Source: Halobellus rufus
GTDB lineage: Archaea > Halobacteriota > Halobacteria > Halobacteriales > Haloferacaceae
Direction of reading: 5' to 3'
NCBI RefSeq assembly: GCF_000739575.1
Contig: NZ_BBJO01000042.1
Location: 1 to 64,000 of the forward strand
Length of the DNA stretch: 64,000 bases
The translations under genes and the position numbers were made by a program. Of the stretch, positions 25,675 to 33,149 are shown one piece after another. The notes beneath the pieces are model-generated. The model did not search any database, was not told the DNA's origin, and saw only the letters and a list, made by a program, of their open reading frames with translations. Numbering within the stretch: the first letter of the stretch is position 1; each line of letters begins with the position of its first letter.

Positions 25675-25713
25675 TGAGTCGGGTCGGCCACCCGGACGAG
25701 CGGCACGCGGGGA

Positions 25714-26481
25714 TCAGCGGTACGCGATCGTGACGTCGATCTCGTCGGTCGCCGCGCGGAGGTGATCGAGGATCTCCCCTTCACAGCGGTCTTTCGACAT
25801 CCGGTGGGCCGGTCCTGCGACGCTCAGCGCGCCTTGGATCTCGCCGTCGACGGTCAGCGGCACGCCGATGGCCTGGATGCCTTCGAGGTCCTCGCTGAGA
25901 TTGAGCGCGTACCCCTGTTCGCGGATCCGTTCGAGTTCGTCTTTCAGTCGCTCGCGATCGGTGATCGTGTTCTCCGTGCGCGCAGGCAGGCCGTGTTGGT
26001 CGACGATCCGGTCGACCTCCTCCTCGGAGAGGTGCGCGAGGATCGCTTTCCCGCCGGAGTTGTAGTGCATGTGGACGCGGGTTCCGAGGATCGTGTTGAC
26101 GTTGATGTCGTTCTTGCCGCCGCGACCGTACACGTAGATCGCCTTGCCGTTCTGGTGGGTGATGAGCCACGACATCTCGCCGGTTTCACGTTCGAGTCGG
26201 TCGACGGCTCTGAGGCCGGACTGGAAGATTTCGAGCTGTCCGCGGACGTACTGGCCGTACTCGAAGAATCGGAGTCCGAGGTGGTACTCCCGGCCGTGTT
26301 TGACGACGAACCCGCGGCGGAGGAGCGTCGTCAGGTGGCCGTGGACCGTGCTCTTGGCGATTTCCAGCCTGTCGGCCAGTTCGGTGACACCGGCACCGTC
26401 GAGGTCCCGAAGGAGTTCGATGACGTCGAATAGCGTCTCATCGGACTGTATCCCCCGACTACGGTCCGGTTCTCGTGCCAT
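25714..26481 (-). CDS. IclR family transcriptional regulator (regulator 1)
   Basis: The 255-residue protein has an N-terminal winged helix (ETLFDVIELLRDLDGAGVTELADRL, then IAKSTVHGHLTTLLRRGFV) and a C-terminal IclR effector domain (MSWLITHQNGKAIYVYGRG, YNSGGKAILAHLSEEEV, IQAIGVPLTVDGEIQGALSV). IclR proteins often control aromatic or acetate catabolism by binding small carboxylates. It is the downstream gene of the gamma-carbonic-anhydrase-like protein, across a 298-nt gap that contains two copies of a TCGAACA/TGTTCGA palindrome, the likely operators. Three IclR regulators occur in the window, at 25714, 45411 and 49829. Confidence 0.92.
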   Translation of the reverse strand: MAREPDRSRGIQSDETLFDVIELLRDLDGAGVTELADRLEIAKSTVHGHLTTLLRRGFVVKHGREYHLGLRFFEYGQYVRGQLEIFQSGLRAVDRLERETGEMSWLITHQNGKAIYVYGRGGKNDINVNTILGTRVHMHYNSGGKAILAHLSEEEVDRIVDQHGLPARTENTITDRERLKDELERIREQGYALNLSEDLEGIQAIGVPLTVDGEIQGALSVAGPAHRMSKDRCEGEILDHLRAATDEIDVTIAYR

Positions 26482-26563
26482 ATCTGTACTCGTCGGTCGA
26501 GAAGCAAGTAAGTGTCGTGTGTGTCTCGTGGACGACTGGCGGGTGAATCACTCATCGTCGTGG

Positions 26564-26591
26564 TCGAACATTTGTTCGATCAGGTCGAATA
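26564..26591. promoter_or_regulatory. Operator-like palindrome cluster upstream of IclR regulator 1
   Basis: TCGAACA (26564-26570), TT, TGTTCGA (26573-26579) forms a perfect 16-nt palindrome. A third half-site, TCGAATA, follows at 26585-26591. It begins about 83 nt upstream of the regulator's ATG. Confidence 0.6.
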
Positions 26592-26748
26592 TCTCTGTTA
26601 CACACCCGTCACATAACAACCGTACGGGTGTTACCGTCGTACCGTCCAGATTCCGCGTTCGGTGAGTCAGTTGGCCTGGCGTCTTCACGGTTGCGTATCG
26701 CTACCGCGAGGGTGTGCAACGGATATCGTGGCCCACGCAGATCGCTAG

Positions 26749-26779
26749 CTGTTCGCTGCTGTCGAACAGATGTGTTCGA
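26749..26779. promoter_or_regulatory. Second copy of the operator-like palindrome
   Basis: CTGTTCG (26749-26755) and CGAACAG (26763-26769) form one inverted repeat, and TCGAACA (26762-26768) and TGTTCGA (26773-26779) form another with a 4-nt spacer. It sits directly next to the stop codon of the gamma-carbonic-anhydrase-like gene. Confidence 0.6.
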
Positions 26780-27292
26780 TCAGTCTCCGGTCCGAACGTC
26801 GAGTCCGGCCTCGCGGAACCGGGCAGCCAGTTCGACGTACGTGTCGTGGATACGGTCGATCGCTTCCAGTTGTGAGTCGGTGAGCGGTCGGGTCTTCGCG
26901 GGCGTCCCATACGCCAAGTGGCCCGACGGGACGGTCTGGTCGTGGGTGACGACCGCGTTGGCTGCGACGATGCACCGGTCCTCGACGGTGGCTCCCTTGA
27001 GCACGGCGCTCTGCATCCCGACGAGACAGCGGTCCCCGACCGTCGCGTAGTCGACGACCGCGCCGTGACCGACGCTGACGGCCTCACCGAGTTTCGCGCC
27101 GTGGAGCATCGTGAACTCCTGGACGTTCGTCTCCGCACCCACTTCGACCGCCGTCCCGTGGCCCCGGAGGCAGGTGAAGGGCCAGAGACTCGCCCGCGCG
27201 TCGACGTCGACGTCGCCGACGAGATACGCCATCTCCGAGACGAACGCGTCGTCGTCGACCCTCGGTTCCGCCTCCTCGAACCGTCGTAGCAT
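26780..27292 (-). CDS. Gamma-carbonic anhydrase-like hexapeptide-repeat protein
   Basis: The 170-residue protein has a left-handed beta-helix built from hexapeptide repeats, with metal-ligand-like His in EFTMLHGAKLGE and VSVGHGAVVDY and the family segments VEVGAETNVQ and AYGTPAKTRPLT. Proteins of this group (PaaY/CaiE/YrdA type) occur in aromatic-acid degradation clusters, where they may act as carbonic anhydrase or thioesterase. The catalytic Glu and Asn of characterised gamma-CAs cannot be placed by eye. ATG 27292 is chosen because a GGATTTATG box (about 27318-27326) is 30 nt upstream; the first in-frame ATG at 27319 lies within that box. Confidence 0.8.
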   Translation of the reverse strand: MLRRFEEAEPRVDDDAFVSEMAYLVGDVDVDARASLWPFTCLRGHGTAVEVGAETNVQEFTMLHGAKLGEAVSVGHGAVVDYATVGDRCLVGMQSAVLKGATVEDRCIVAANAVVTHDQTVPSGHLAYGTPAKTRPLTDSQLEAIDRIHDTYVELAARFREAGLDVRTGD

Positions 27293-27453
27293 AGGGGCAC
27301 TACGTGCGTCCGACGGCATAAATCCGGGTACTCGGTGCGGTCGACATCCACGCTTTCCTGCCGACTCTCGCGGGAATCTCGCCGTGTGAGACGCTTAGGA
27401 TCTATCTGCCGCACGGGGGGGAACAGGGGGCTGCAAGGGAGCAATCGATACAA

Positions 27454-27474
27454 TTGTTCGACAATGTCGAACAA
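27454..27474. promoter_or_regulatory. Third, 21-nt palindrome of the operator family
   Basis: TTGTTCGACA (27454-27463), A, TGTCGAACAA (27465-27474) is a perfect palindrome of 21 nt. It lies 103 nt upstream of the stress-protein ATG and 162 nt upstream of the divergent gamma-carbonic-anhydrase-like start, so it could serve both. Confidence 0.6.
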
Positions 27475-27545
27475 ATACTCGGGTGCACTGATTTTAGTGC
27501 CGATACGCGCCCAAACCACGTGACGAGCCGGGAATCGTCGCTGAA

Positions 27546-27552
27546 TTATAAG
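27546..27552 (+). promoter_or_regulatory. Promoter of the universal stress protein gene
   Basis: TTATAAG at 27546-27552 is centred 28 nt before the ATG at 27577, giving a leaderless transcript and excluding the in-frame ATG at 27556. Confidence 0.55.
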
Positions 27553-27576
27553 TAGATGGGCGCTCCACTCACCGGT

Positions 27577-27975
27577 ATGGTCCGAGTACTACTCGCACTG
27601 GACGACGATATCCCGCAGGCACACGCACAGACGAACGCGATCGAGGCGATGGTCGAGGACGCGAGCGGCGCCGAGGTGTACATCCTGCACGTGTTCAACG
27701 ACAACCCCGAGGGAGCGTCGGTCAACCAGGTCGAGGCGGTTCGCGAGGCCGCCGACCGACTGGAGGAGGTCGGCGTCGAAGCCGAACTCCTGGAGGCGAG
27801 CGGCTCTCCGTCCGACGAGATTCTCCGGTACGCCGACGACCTCGACGTCGACCAGATCTGCGTCGGGGGGCGCAAGCGCTCGCCGGCCGGAAAGGCGCTG
27901 TTCGGCAGCGTGACGCAGGACGTGATCCTCGGCACGCACCGGCCGGTCCTCGTCTGCGGCAGCTCCGAGGAGTAG
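27577..27975 (+). CDS. Universal stress protein (UspA family)
   Basis: The 132-residue protein has the alpha/beta UspA fold: RVLLALDDDIPQAHAQ at the start and the ATP-binding motif GGRKRSPAGKALFGSVTQ (G-2x-G-9x-G-S/T) near the end, so it probably binds ATP. It is cytoplasmic and monocistronic. UspA proteins are numerous in haloarchaea and their specific targets are rarely known. The position 103 nt downstream of a 21-nt palindrome suggests control by IclR regulator 1. A second, longer UspA protein is at 61429. Confidence 0.9.
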   Translation: MVRVLLALDDDIPQAHAQTNAIEAMVEDASGAEVYILHVFNDNPEGASVNQVEAVREAADRLEEVGVEAELLEASGSPSDEILRYADDLDVDQICVGGRKRSPAGKALFGSVTQDVILGTHRPVLVCGSSEE

Positions 27976-28015
27976 ACTTTCGATCGTTCCCGGGACGACC
28001 GCCCGCGTCCCCGCG

Positions 28016-29389
28016 CTATTCGGTTTGAATCGCCGAGGAGAGGTTGCGTTCGAGCGCCTCCACGCTGCGGCGGATCTCCGCGACCTGCTCTGTCTGCTGT
28101 TGGTTCGCGGTCGCGAGTTCGGCGACCTCGGTCGCGATCTGTTCGACGCCCTCGACGGTCGTCCCGAGCATCGCCGAGATGTCCTCGGCGCTCGTGGCCT
28201 GCTCGTCGGTCGCGGTCGCGATCTGTTCGAGCTGCTCGGAGACGTCCGCGATCGACGCCTGGATCTCGCGCTGGTTCTCGTTGACCGTCTCCATCTGCGA
28301 TTCGATGGCCTCGACCCGCTCGGTCGTCTGTTCGACGCCCTCGACGGTTTCGGTCGCGATCGTCGCGATCGACTCGACCAGCCCCTCGATGCGGTCGGCC
28401 TCGTTCTTCGACTCCGCCGCGAGCGACTTCACCTCGTCGGCGACGACGGCGAATCCCTCGCCGGCCTCGCCCGCGCGCGCCGCCTCGATCGACGCGTTCA
28501 GCGCGAGAATGTTGATCTGATCGGCGATGTCGTCGATCACGGCCACGACGTCGTCGATCTCCTCGACGCGCTCTGCGAGGTGTTCGGCGTCCGTCGCCAT
28601 CTTGTCGCTCGCCTGCGCGACGTCCTCGACGGTCTCTAAGAGCGCCGTCGTCGAGTCCTCGGACTCGGTCGCCAGTTCGGCCGTCTCGGAACTCTGCGTG
28701 CTGATCGTCTCGACGCTGGCGGCGACCTCCTCGGTCGTCGCGCTGAACGTCTGGATCTCGTCGTCGACCTCGCGGACGTGCTCGGCCTCCTGCTCGGCGA
28801 CTTCCGCGATCACGTCGACGTTCTCGGTCACCTGCGAGGAGGCTTCCTCCAGTCCGCCGACGGTCCGTTCGAGCTCCTCGCGGACCTGCGTCTGGACGTG
28901 TTCCATCGACTTGCGCTGTTCGACGAGGTCTGTCACCTGATACAGCACCTCGAAGGAGCCGACGACGGAGCCGTCGGTGCCGGTGAGCGGCACGCCCATC
29001 GCCCGTCCGTGCCCCTTCTCGCCCGCGGTGTTGGTGATCGTTCGGACCTCGTCTTCCCTGATCGTCTCACCGGTTCGGGCGACCTTCTCCGCGAGCGTCT
29101 CGGTGACCGCCTCGGTCCCGATGACCTCGTGGGCGGGTCGATCGAGCGCCTCCTCGGCCGCGAGGCCGACGAAGGAGGCCTGTTCTTCGTTCCAGTGGGT
29201 CAGGCGACCGTCGTCGTCGACGACGATCACCGGTTCGGGGAACTCCGCGGCGAGTTGATCGAACATGTGTTGCCAGTGGTCGCGCTCGGCGCGGAGTCGC
29301 TCGGTCTCTCCCATCTCGTCAGGGAGGTCCGGGGCGAGCGAGGCCGGTTCCGGCGCGGCCGATTCGGCGGCGGGCGGGTGGTGTGCCAT
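28016..29389 (-). CDS. Soluble chemotaxis transducer (PAS plus methyl-accepting signalling domain)
   Basis: The 457-residue protein lacks membrane segments. An N-terminal PAS domain ([20 protein letters not shown] onward, about residues 50-160) is followed by a long coiled coil of acidic heptads and the conserved chemotaxis tip [18 protein letters not shown] and [12 protein letters not shown], about residues 290-330. It should control CheA and thereby flagellar (archaellum) rotation in response to a ligand or redox state sensed by the PAS domain. The start at 29389 is favoured by an AATTATATA element (about 29411-29420). No other chemotaxis genes are nearby. In bacteria, aromatic-acid chemoreceptors often sit next to degradation genes, which makes such a role conceivable. 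Confidence 0.9.
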   Translation of the reverse strand: MAHHPPAAESAAPEPASLAPDLPDEMGETERLRAERDHWQHMFDQLAAEFPEPVIVVDDDGRLTHWNEEQASFVGLAAEEALDRPAHEVIGTEAVTETLAEKVARTGETIREDEVRTITNTAGEKGHGRAMGVPLTGTDGSVVGSFEVLYQVTDLVEQRKSMEHVQTQVREELERTVGGLEEASSQVTENVDVIAEVAEQEAEHVREVDDEIQTFSATTEEVAASVETISTQSSETAELATESEDSTTALLETVEDVAQASDKMATDAEHLAERVEEIDDVVAVIDDIADQINILALNASIEAARAGEAGEGFAVVADEVKSLAAESKNEADRIEGLVESIATIATETVEGVEQTTERVEAIESQMETVNENQREIQASIADVSEQLEQIATATDEQATSAEDISAMLGTTVEGVEQIATEVAELATANQQQTEQVAEIRRSVEALERNLSSAIQTE

Positions 29390-29410
29390 TGCGAGGGTGT
29401 GGACCGTGTC

Positions 29411-29420
29411 AGTATATAAT
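29411..29420 (-). promoter_or_regulatory. Transducer gene TATA box
   Basis: On the minus strand the sequence reads AATTATATA and is centred 27 nt before the ATG at 29389. Confidence 0.5.
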
Positions 29421-29485
29421 TCGCCCGCCGTCATTTTCACTCGTGATACTGGGCCGACAACCGCCGTCGAGGGCGTTCTCCGGCG

Positions 29486-29935
29486 TTACTGGTCGTCGTA
29501 CGACCGGCGCTTCACGAGCGCCGTCGCGTCGAATCGGACGACGGTCTCTCCGTCCTGGTTCACCGCCTCGACGTGCGTGGTGACGTAGCCGCGGTCCTCG
29601 TGGCTGGACGAGGGGCGCTTCTCGATCACCTCCGTCCGAAGCGACAGCCGATCGCCGGGCCGTACGGGGTTTACCCACCGGAGGTTGTCGGCCGCGACAC
29701 CCGCTAAGGCCGCGAGCGCGTCGGGCCGTTCGGCGGTCAACCGCATACACATCGCCATCGTGTGCCACCCCGACGCGACCAGTCCGCCGAACATCGACTC
29801 GGCGGCGGCCTCCTCGTCGGTGTGGAACGGCTGTGGATCGTACGTCTCGGCGAACGACTTGATCTCCTCGGCCGTGACTTCGTACTCCCCGAACGTCGCG
29901 GTCGAGCCGACCTCGACGTCCTCGTAGTATTGCAT
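29486..29935 (-). CDS. MaoC-like (R)-specific enoyl-CoA hydratase
   Basis: The 149-residue hot-dog-fold protein begins VEVGSTATFGEYEVTAEEIK and shows the catalytic Asp/His motif DPQPFHTDEEAA, with GGLVASGWHTMAMC downstream. MaoC-type hydratases hydrate enoyl-CoA with R stereochemistry and are used in polyhydroxyalkanoate synthesis and in side-chain degradation of aromatic acids. It is monocistronic, convergent with nothing and divergent from the hypothetical gene at 30120. Its role in the CoA-dependent degradation encoded nearby is likely but not proven. Confidence 0.88.
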   Translation of the reverse strand: MQYYEDVEVGSTATFGEYEVTAEEIKSFAETYDPQPFHTDEEAAAESMFGGLVASGWHTMAMCMRLTAERPDALAALAGVAADNLRWVNPVRPGDRLSLRTEVIEKRPSSSHEDRGYVTTHVEAVNQDGETVVRFDATALVKRRSYDDQ

Positions 29936-30087
29936 ACGCGACTAACGGACGGCTCCCGAAGAAAATCCTTCGCTCGGGACCGTGTGTCGCTTTCTGAAGT
30001 AACGGCGTGACACATACTGTGCTAAAATGTGGCACGAATCGGGCCTATAGACCGAGTGCGTGTATGTCGCTGACACGCGTACCGCAA

Positions 30088-30096
30088 GGATTTATG
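30088..30096 (+). promoter_or_regulatory. Promoter of the hypothetical gene at 30120
   Basis: GGATTTATG around 30088-30096 is centred 28 nt before the ATG at 30120. This favours that start over the in-frame upstream ATG at 30060. Confidence 0.5.
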
Positions 30097-30119
30097 TACA
30101 GCGCTCCGAAGCGGGAAAC

Positions 30120-30443
30120 ATGCCCAGAGACTCAGCACTCGAAGAGGCTGCTGAAGCGGCGTCGGACCTTCCGGACCCCAGAGACGTCGTCGACAAGGAC
30201 GAGGAGATCCCGCTCGTCGAGGTCTTCGACGAGGCGTTCATGCGGGAGAACACCGACTTCGACACCTTCGACGAGATGGTCGCCGCGAGCCCGTCCGACG
30301 CGACGTCGGCGGACGAGCTGGAGAAGATTCCCCGCGGCGAGTGGGACGACTTCGTCGCGGAAACGACGGTCTTCGCCGACGAGGAGGAGTTCGTCTTCGC
30401 CGGTCGGGACCACTGGGTCGGCAAGAAGCTCGGACTGAACTGA
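30120..30443 (+). CDS. Acidic hypothetical protein of 107 residues
   Basis: The 107-residue product is highly acidic and contains no Cys or membrane segment. Its blocks are DVVDKDEEIPLVEVFDEAFM, then FDTFDEMVAASPSD and VFADEEEFVFAGRDHWVGKK at the C-terminus. It resembles the conserved small hypothetical proteins of haloarchaea, but I do not recognise a family. It has its own leaderless promoter and lies between the MaoC hydratase and the FAD monooxygenase, both of catabolic type. Its start is supported by position of the promoter; function is unknown. Confidence 0.7.
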   Translation: MPRDSALEEAAEAASDLPDPRDVVDKDEEIPLVEVFDEAFMRENTDFDTFDEMVAASPSDATSADELEKIPRGEWDDFVAETTVFADEEEFVFAGRDHWVGKKLGLN

Positions 30444-30609
30444 ACCGGGCGCGCCACCACGGCGAACCCGACTGACGGTCGCCTGGCCCCGTGATTTGCG
30501 GTCGTCTGAGCGTTGCCGCTATCCGACGGAAATGGCCGTTTCCGGCGCTCTCGCGTCGATGCAACCACAACGATTATGAGGGACGTGTGGTAACAGTCAG
30601 ACAGACACG

Positions 30610-31851
30610 ATGAGTTCAACTGACATCGACCCAGTGCTGATCGCCGGTGCCGGACCGACGGGGATGACCGCCGCGCTCGCGCTCCGCGCACGCGGGATCC
30701 CCGCGGCGATCCTCGAGGCGGACTCCGAGGACCGCGACCGCGCCGGGAGCCGCGCGATCTACGTCCACGGCTCGACGTTGAAGACGCTCGAACGCAACTA
30801 CCCCGGACTCGGGAAGGACCTCGTCGACGAGGGGCTCGTCTGGCCCACCCGCCACACGATGTGGCGCGGCAAGACGGTGTTCCGACGCACCTATGACAAC
30901 CCCGGCGGCAGCGGCGAGTTCCCCCACTTCTCCAGCCTCCCGCAGGTCACCACGGAGAAGTACATGCACGAGGCGCTGGACGAACTCGGCGTCGAGATCC
31001 ACTGGGACGCCGGCGTCGAGTCCGTCGAGTCCACCCCGGACGGCGTCCACGTCGAGACGACGGACGGGCAGGAGTGGGAGACGCCGTACCTCATCGGCGC
31101 GGACGGCGGCGGCTCGCAGGTCCGAAAGGAGATCGGCTCGCAGTTCGAGGGCGATCAGTCGGAGAACTCCTTCATCATCGTCGACGTCGAGACCCTCGAG
31201 GGCAACACGATCGAGGAGGAGCCGATCCCGTTCGAGCGGCTCTTCCACTACGACGATCCGGCCGCGGGCGGCCGCAACGTGATGCTCGTGCCCTTCTCCG
31301 GCGGATGGCGACTCGACATCCAGTGCCTCGGCGACGACGACCCCGAGGAGATCGCCAGCGACGCGGAGATGCGTAAGTTCGTCCGCGAGATTATGGGCGA
31401 GGAGTACGTCGACAACATTCAGTGGACCTCGACGTACAAGTTCCTGCAGGTGATCGCCGACTCCTTCGTCGACGAGCACCGCCGCGTCCTGCTGGCGGGT
31501 GAGGCGGCCCACCTACTCGCACCGTTCGGCGCGCGCGGGATGAACTCCTGCGTCGCCGACGCCGACGAGGCGGCCTCCGCGATCGCGGTCGCCGCGCGGG
31601 CCGAACAGCCCGCCGTCGCCCGCAACGAGGTCGAACTGTACGCGGCACGCCGCGAGCGCGCCGCCGAGTACAACATCGACGCCGCCGGGCAGGCCCTCGA
31701 TTACCTTCAGGGCGACACCCCGGTCACCGTGCTCCGTAAGGAAGTCGCCGCGTCGCTCGCGGACTACTTCGAGCCCGCCGGCGAGTACCTCGACGACGCC
31801 CCGTACGGCCCGCACGACGCGCCGCCGATCGCGGCGACCGGCAACTACTGA
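30610..31851 (+). CDS. FAD-dependent aromatic ring monooxygenase (class A)
   Basis: The 413-residue protein has the PHBH fold of group A flavin monooxygenases that hydroxylate aromatic rings with NAD(P)H and O2. It shows the FAD motif GAGPTGMTAALALR (residues 13-25), the DG motif GADGGGSQVRKEIG, and the distal GD-like motif LLAGEAAHLLAPFGARGMNS, in which the usual GD is GE. These motifs bind FAD and NADPH. A role in forming gentisate from 3-hydroxybenzoate or another hydroxybenzoate is attractive because gdoA is in the same window and no other ring hydroxylase is visible. A TATA-like element at about 30572-30580 suggests its own promoter. Confidence 0.88.
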   Translation: MSSTDIDPVLIAGAGPTGMTAALALRARGIPAAILEADSEDRDRAGSRAIYVHGSTLKTLERNYPGLGKDLVDEGLVWPTRHTMWRGKTVFRRTYDNPGGSGEFPHFSSLPQVTTEKYMHEALDELGVEIHWDAGVESVESTPDGVHVETTDGQEWETPYLIGADGGGSQVRKEIGSQFEGDQSENSFIIVDVETLEGNTIEEEPIPFERLFHYDDPAAGGRNVMLVPFSGGWRLDIQCLGDDDPEEIASDAEMRKFVREIMGEEYVDNIQWTSTYKFLQVIADSFVDEHRRVLLAGEAAHLLAPFGARGMNSCVADADEAASAIAVAARAEQPAVARNEVELYAARRERAAEYNIDAAGQALDYLQGDTPVTVLRKEVAASLADYFEPAGEYLDDAPYGPHDAPPIAATGNY

Positions 31852-31945
31852 ACCCGCGGTCGCGCTCTCATCGTTTTTCTCCCAGGAGGCAGCGGCAGGT
31901 CCGAGACGACACAGCCCCGAGATCGGAAAACCGGCCAGCTCGCCT

Positions 31946-33096
31946 TCAGAAGTTCCGGTAGATCAGGTCGCGCTGCACCGCACCGACGCCCTCGTAGGTC
32001 ATCGGCATCCGGACGTCCCGGTAGACGCGGGTGATCCGCTCGTCGTTCAAGAGCGCCCGTCCGCCGTGGAGTTTGATCGACGCCTCGGCGCACTCGGCGG
32101 CGACCTCCGTCGCCTTCGCTTTCGCCATCGCGGCCCAGCGCTCGGCGTCCTCGCCGCGCTGGACGTGGTCGACCGCCTGCCACAGCAGCGCGCGGGCGCT
32201 CTCGAACTCCATCCGCATCTCCGCGAGGTCGTGTTGGACCGACTGGAAGTCCGCCACGTCCCGGCCGAACTCCTCGCGCTCGTGGACGAAGTCCCACGCC
32301 TCCTCGATGGCGGCGGCCGCGAGGCCGATGCCGTGGGCGGCCACCCGGACCCGCCCGGCGTTGAAGAACTCCGCGACCATCTTGAAGCCGTTCCCGCGCT
32401 CGCCCACGAGGTTCTCCGCCGGCACGCGGCAGTCGTCGAAGACGATGTGCGCCTGCTCTGAGGCCCGGTAGGCCATCTTCTCTGGGATCGGCTCGGCCTC
32501 GTAGCCCGGCGCGTCGGTGGGGACGAGGATGAGCGAGTGATTGCCGTGGCGGTCGTCGGTGTCCTCGGTCTTCGCGTAGACGGTGATGTAGTCGCCGGAG
32601 ACGCCGTTGCCGATCCAGTACTTCTCGCCGTTCAGGACCCACTCGCCGGCCTCGAGCGTCGCCTCCGTCTCCATCCCCGCGAGGTCGCTCCCCGTGTCGG
32701 GTTCGGAGATGGCCATTCCGGTCCGCTTCTCGCCGCTGGCGACGGCGGCGAGGTACGTCCCTTCTGCTCCTCGCTGCCGAACTTCTGGAGGATCTCGGTG
32801 CCGAAGCTCTGACTGACGACGCCGAGTCCGAGGCCGGCGTCCGCGCGGAAGAACTCCTCGACGGTCGCGACGATCTCGTCGAGCGACCGACCGGGACCGC
32901 CGTACTCGGCGTCGATCTCCTGGGCCACCAGTCCGGCGTCGTGAGCGGCCTCGACTACCTCGTCGGGGTACTCCCCCGAGCCGAAGTACTCGGCCGCGAC
33001 CGGTTGCATCTCCTCGCGCGCGAACGATCGCGCGCGGTCTTTCAGGTCGTGCGCTTCCTCGGGGACGACGGTGTGGGTGAGTATGTCGGATTCCAT
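31946..33096 (-). pseudogene. Acyl-CoA dehydrogenase, interrupted by a frameshift
   Basis: Two minus-strand frames together cover an acyl-CoA dehydrogenase of about 380 residues. The first begins MESDILTHTVVPEEAHD at 33096 and runs through GPGRSLDEIVATVEEFFRAD to SEEQKG; the second frame holds MAISEPDTGSDLAGMET (FAD/acyl-CoA binding), the core and the C-terminal RAALLNDERITRVYRDVRMPM with MTYEGVGAVQRDL, where a catalytic-base-like Glu sits. The break is in a short run of G on the coding strand (CCC at 32759-32761 on the plus strand), where one base appears to be missing. Restoring it gives a continuous reading frame. It would catalyse dehydrogenation of an acyl-CoA in beta-oxidation. Real inactivation or a sequencing error cannot be separated. 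Confidence 0.8.
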
Positions 33097-33149
33097 ATGT
33101 CTTCTCGGTTACTATCGAATGCGGAGAGGTCTTCTCGCCGACGGACGGT

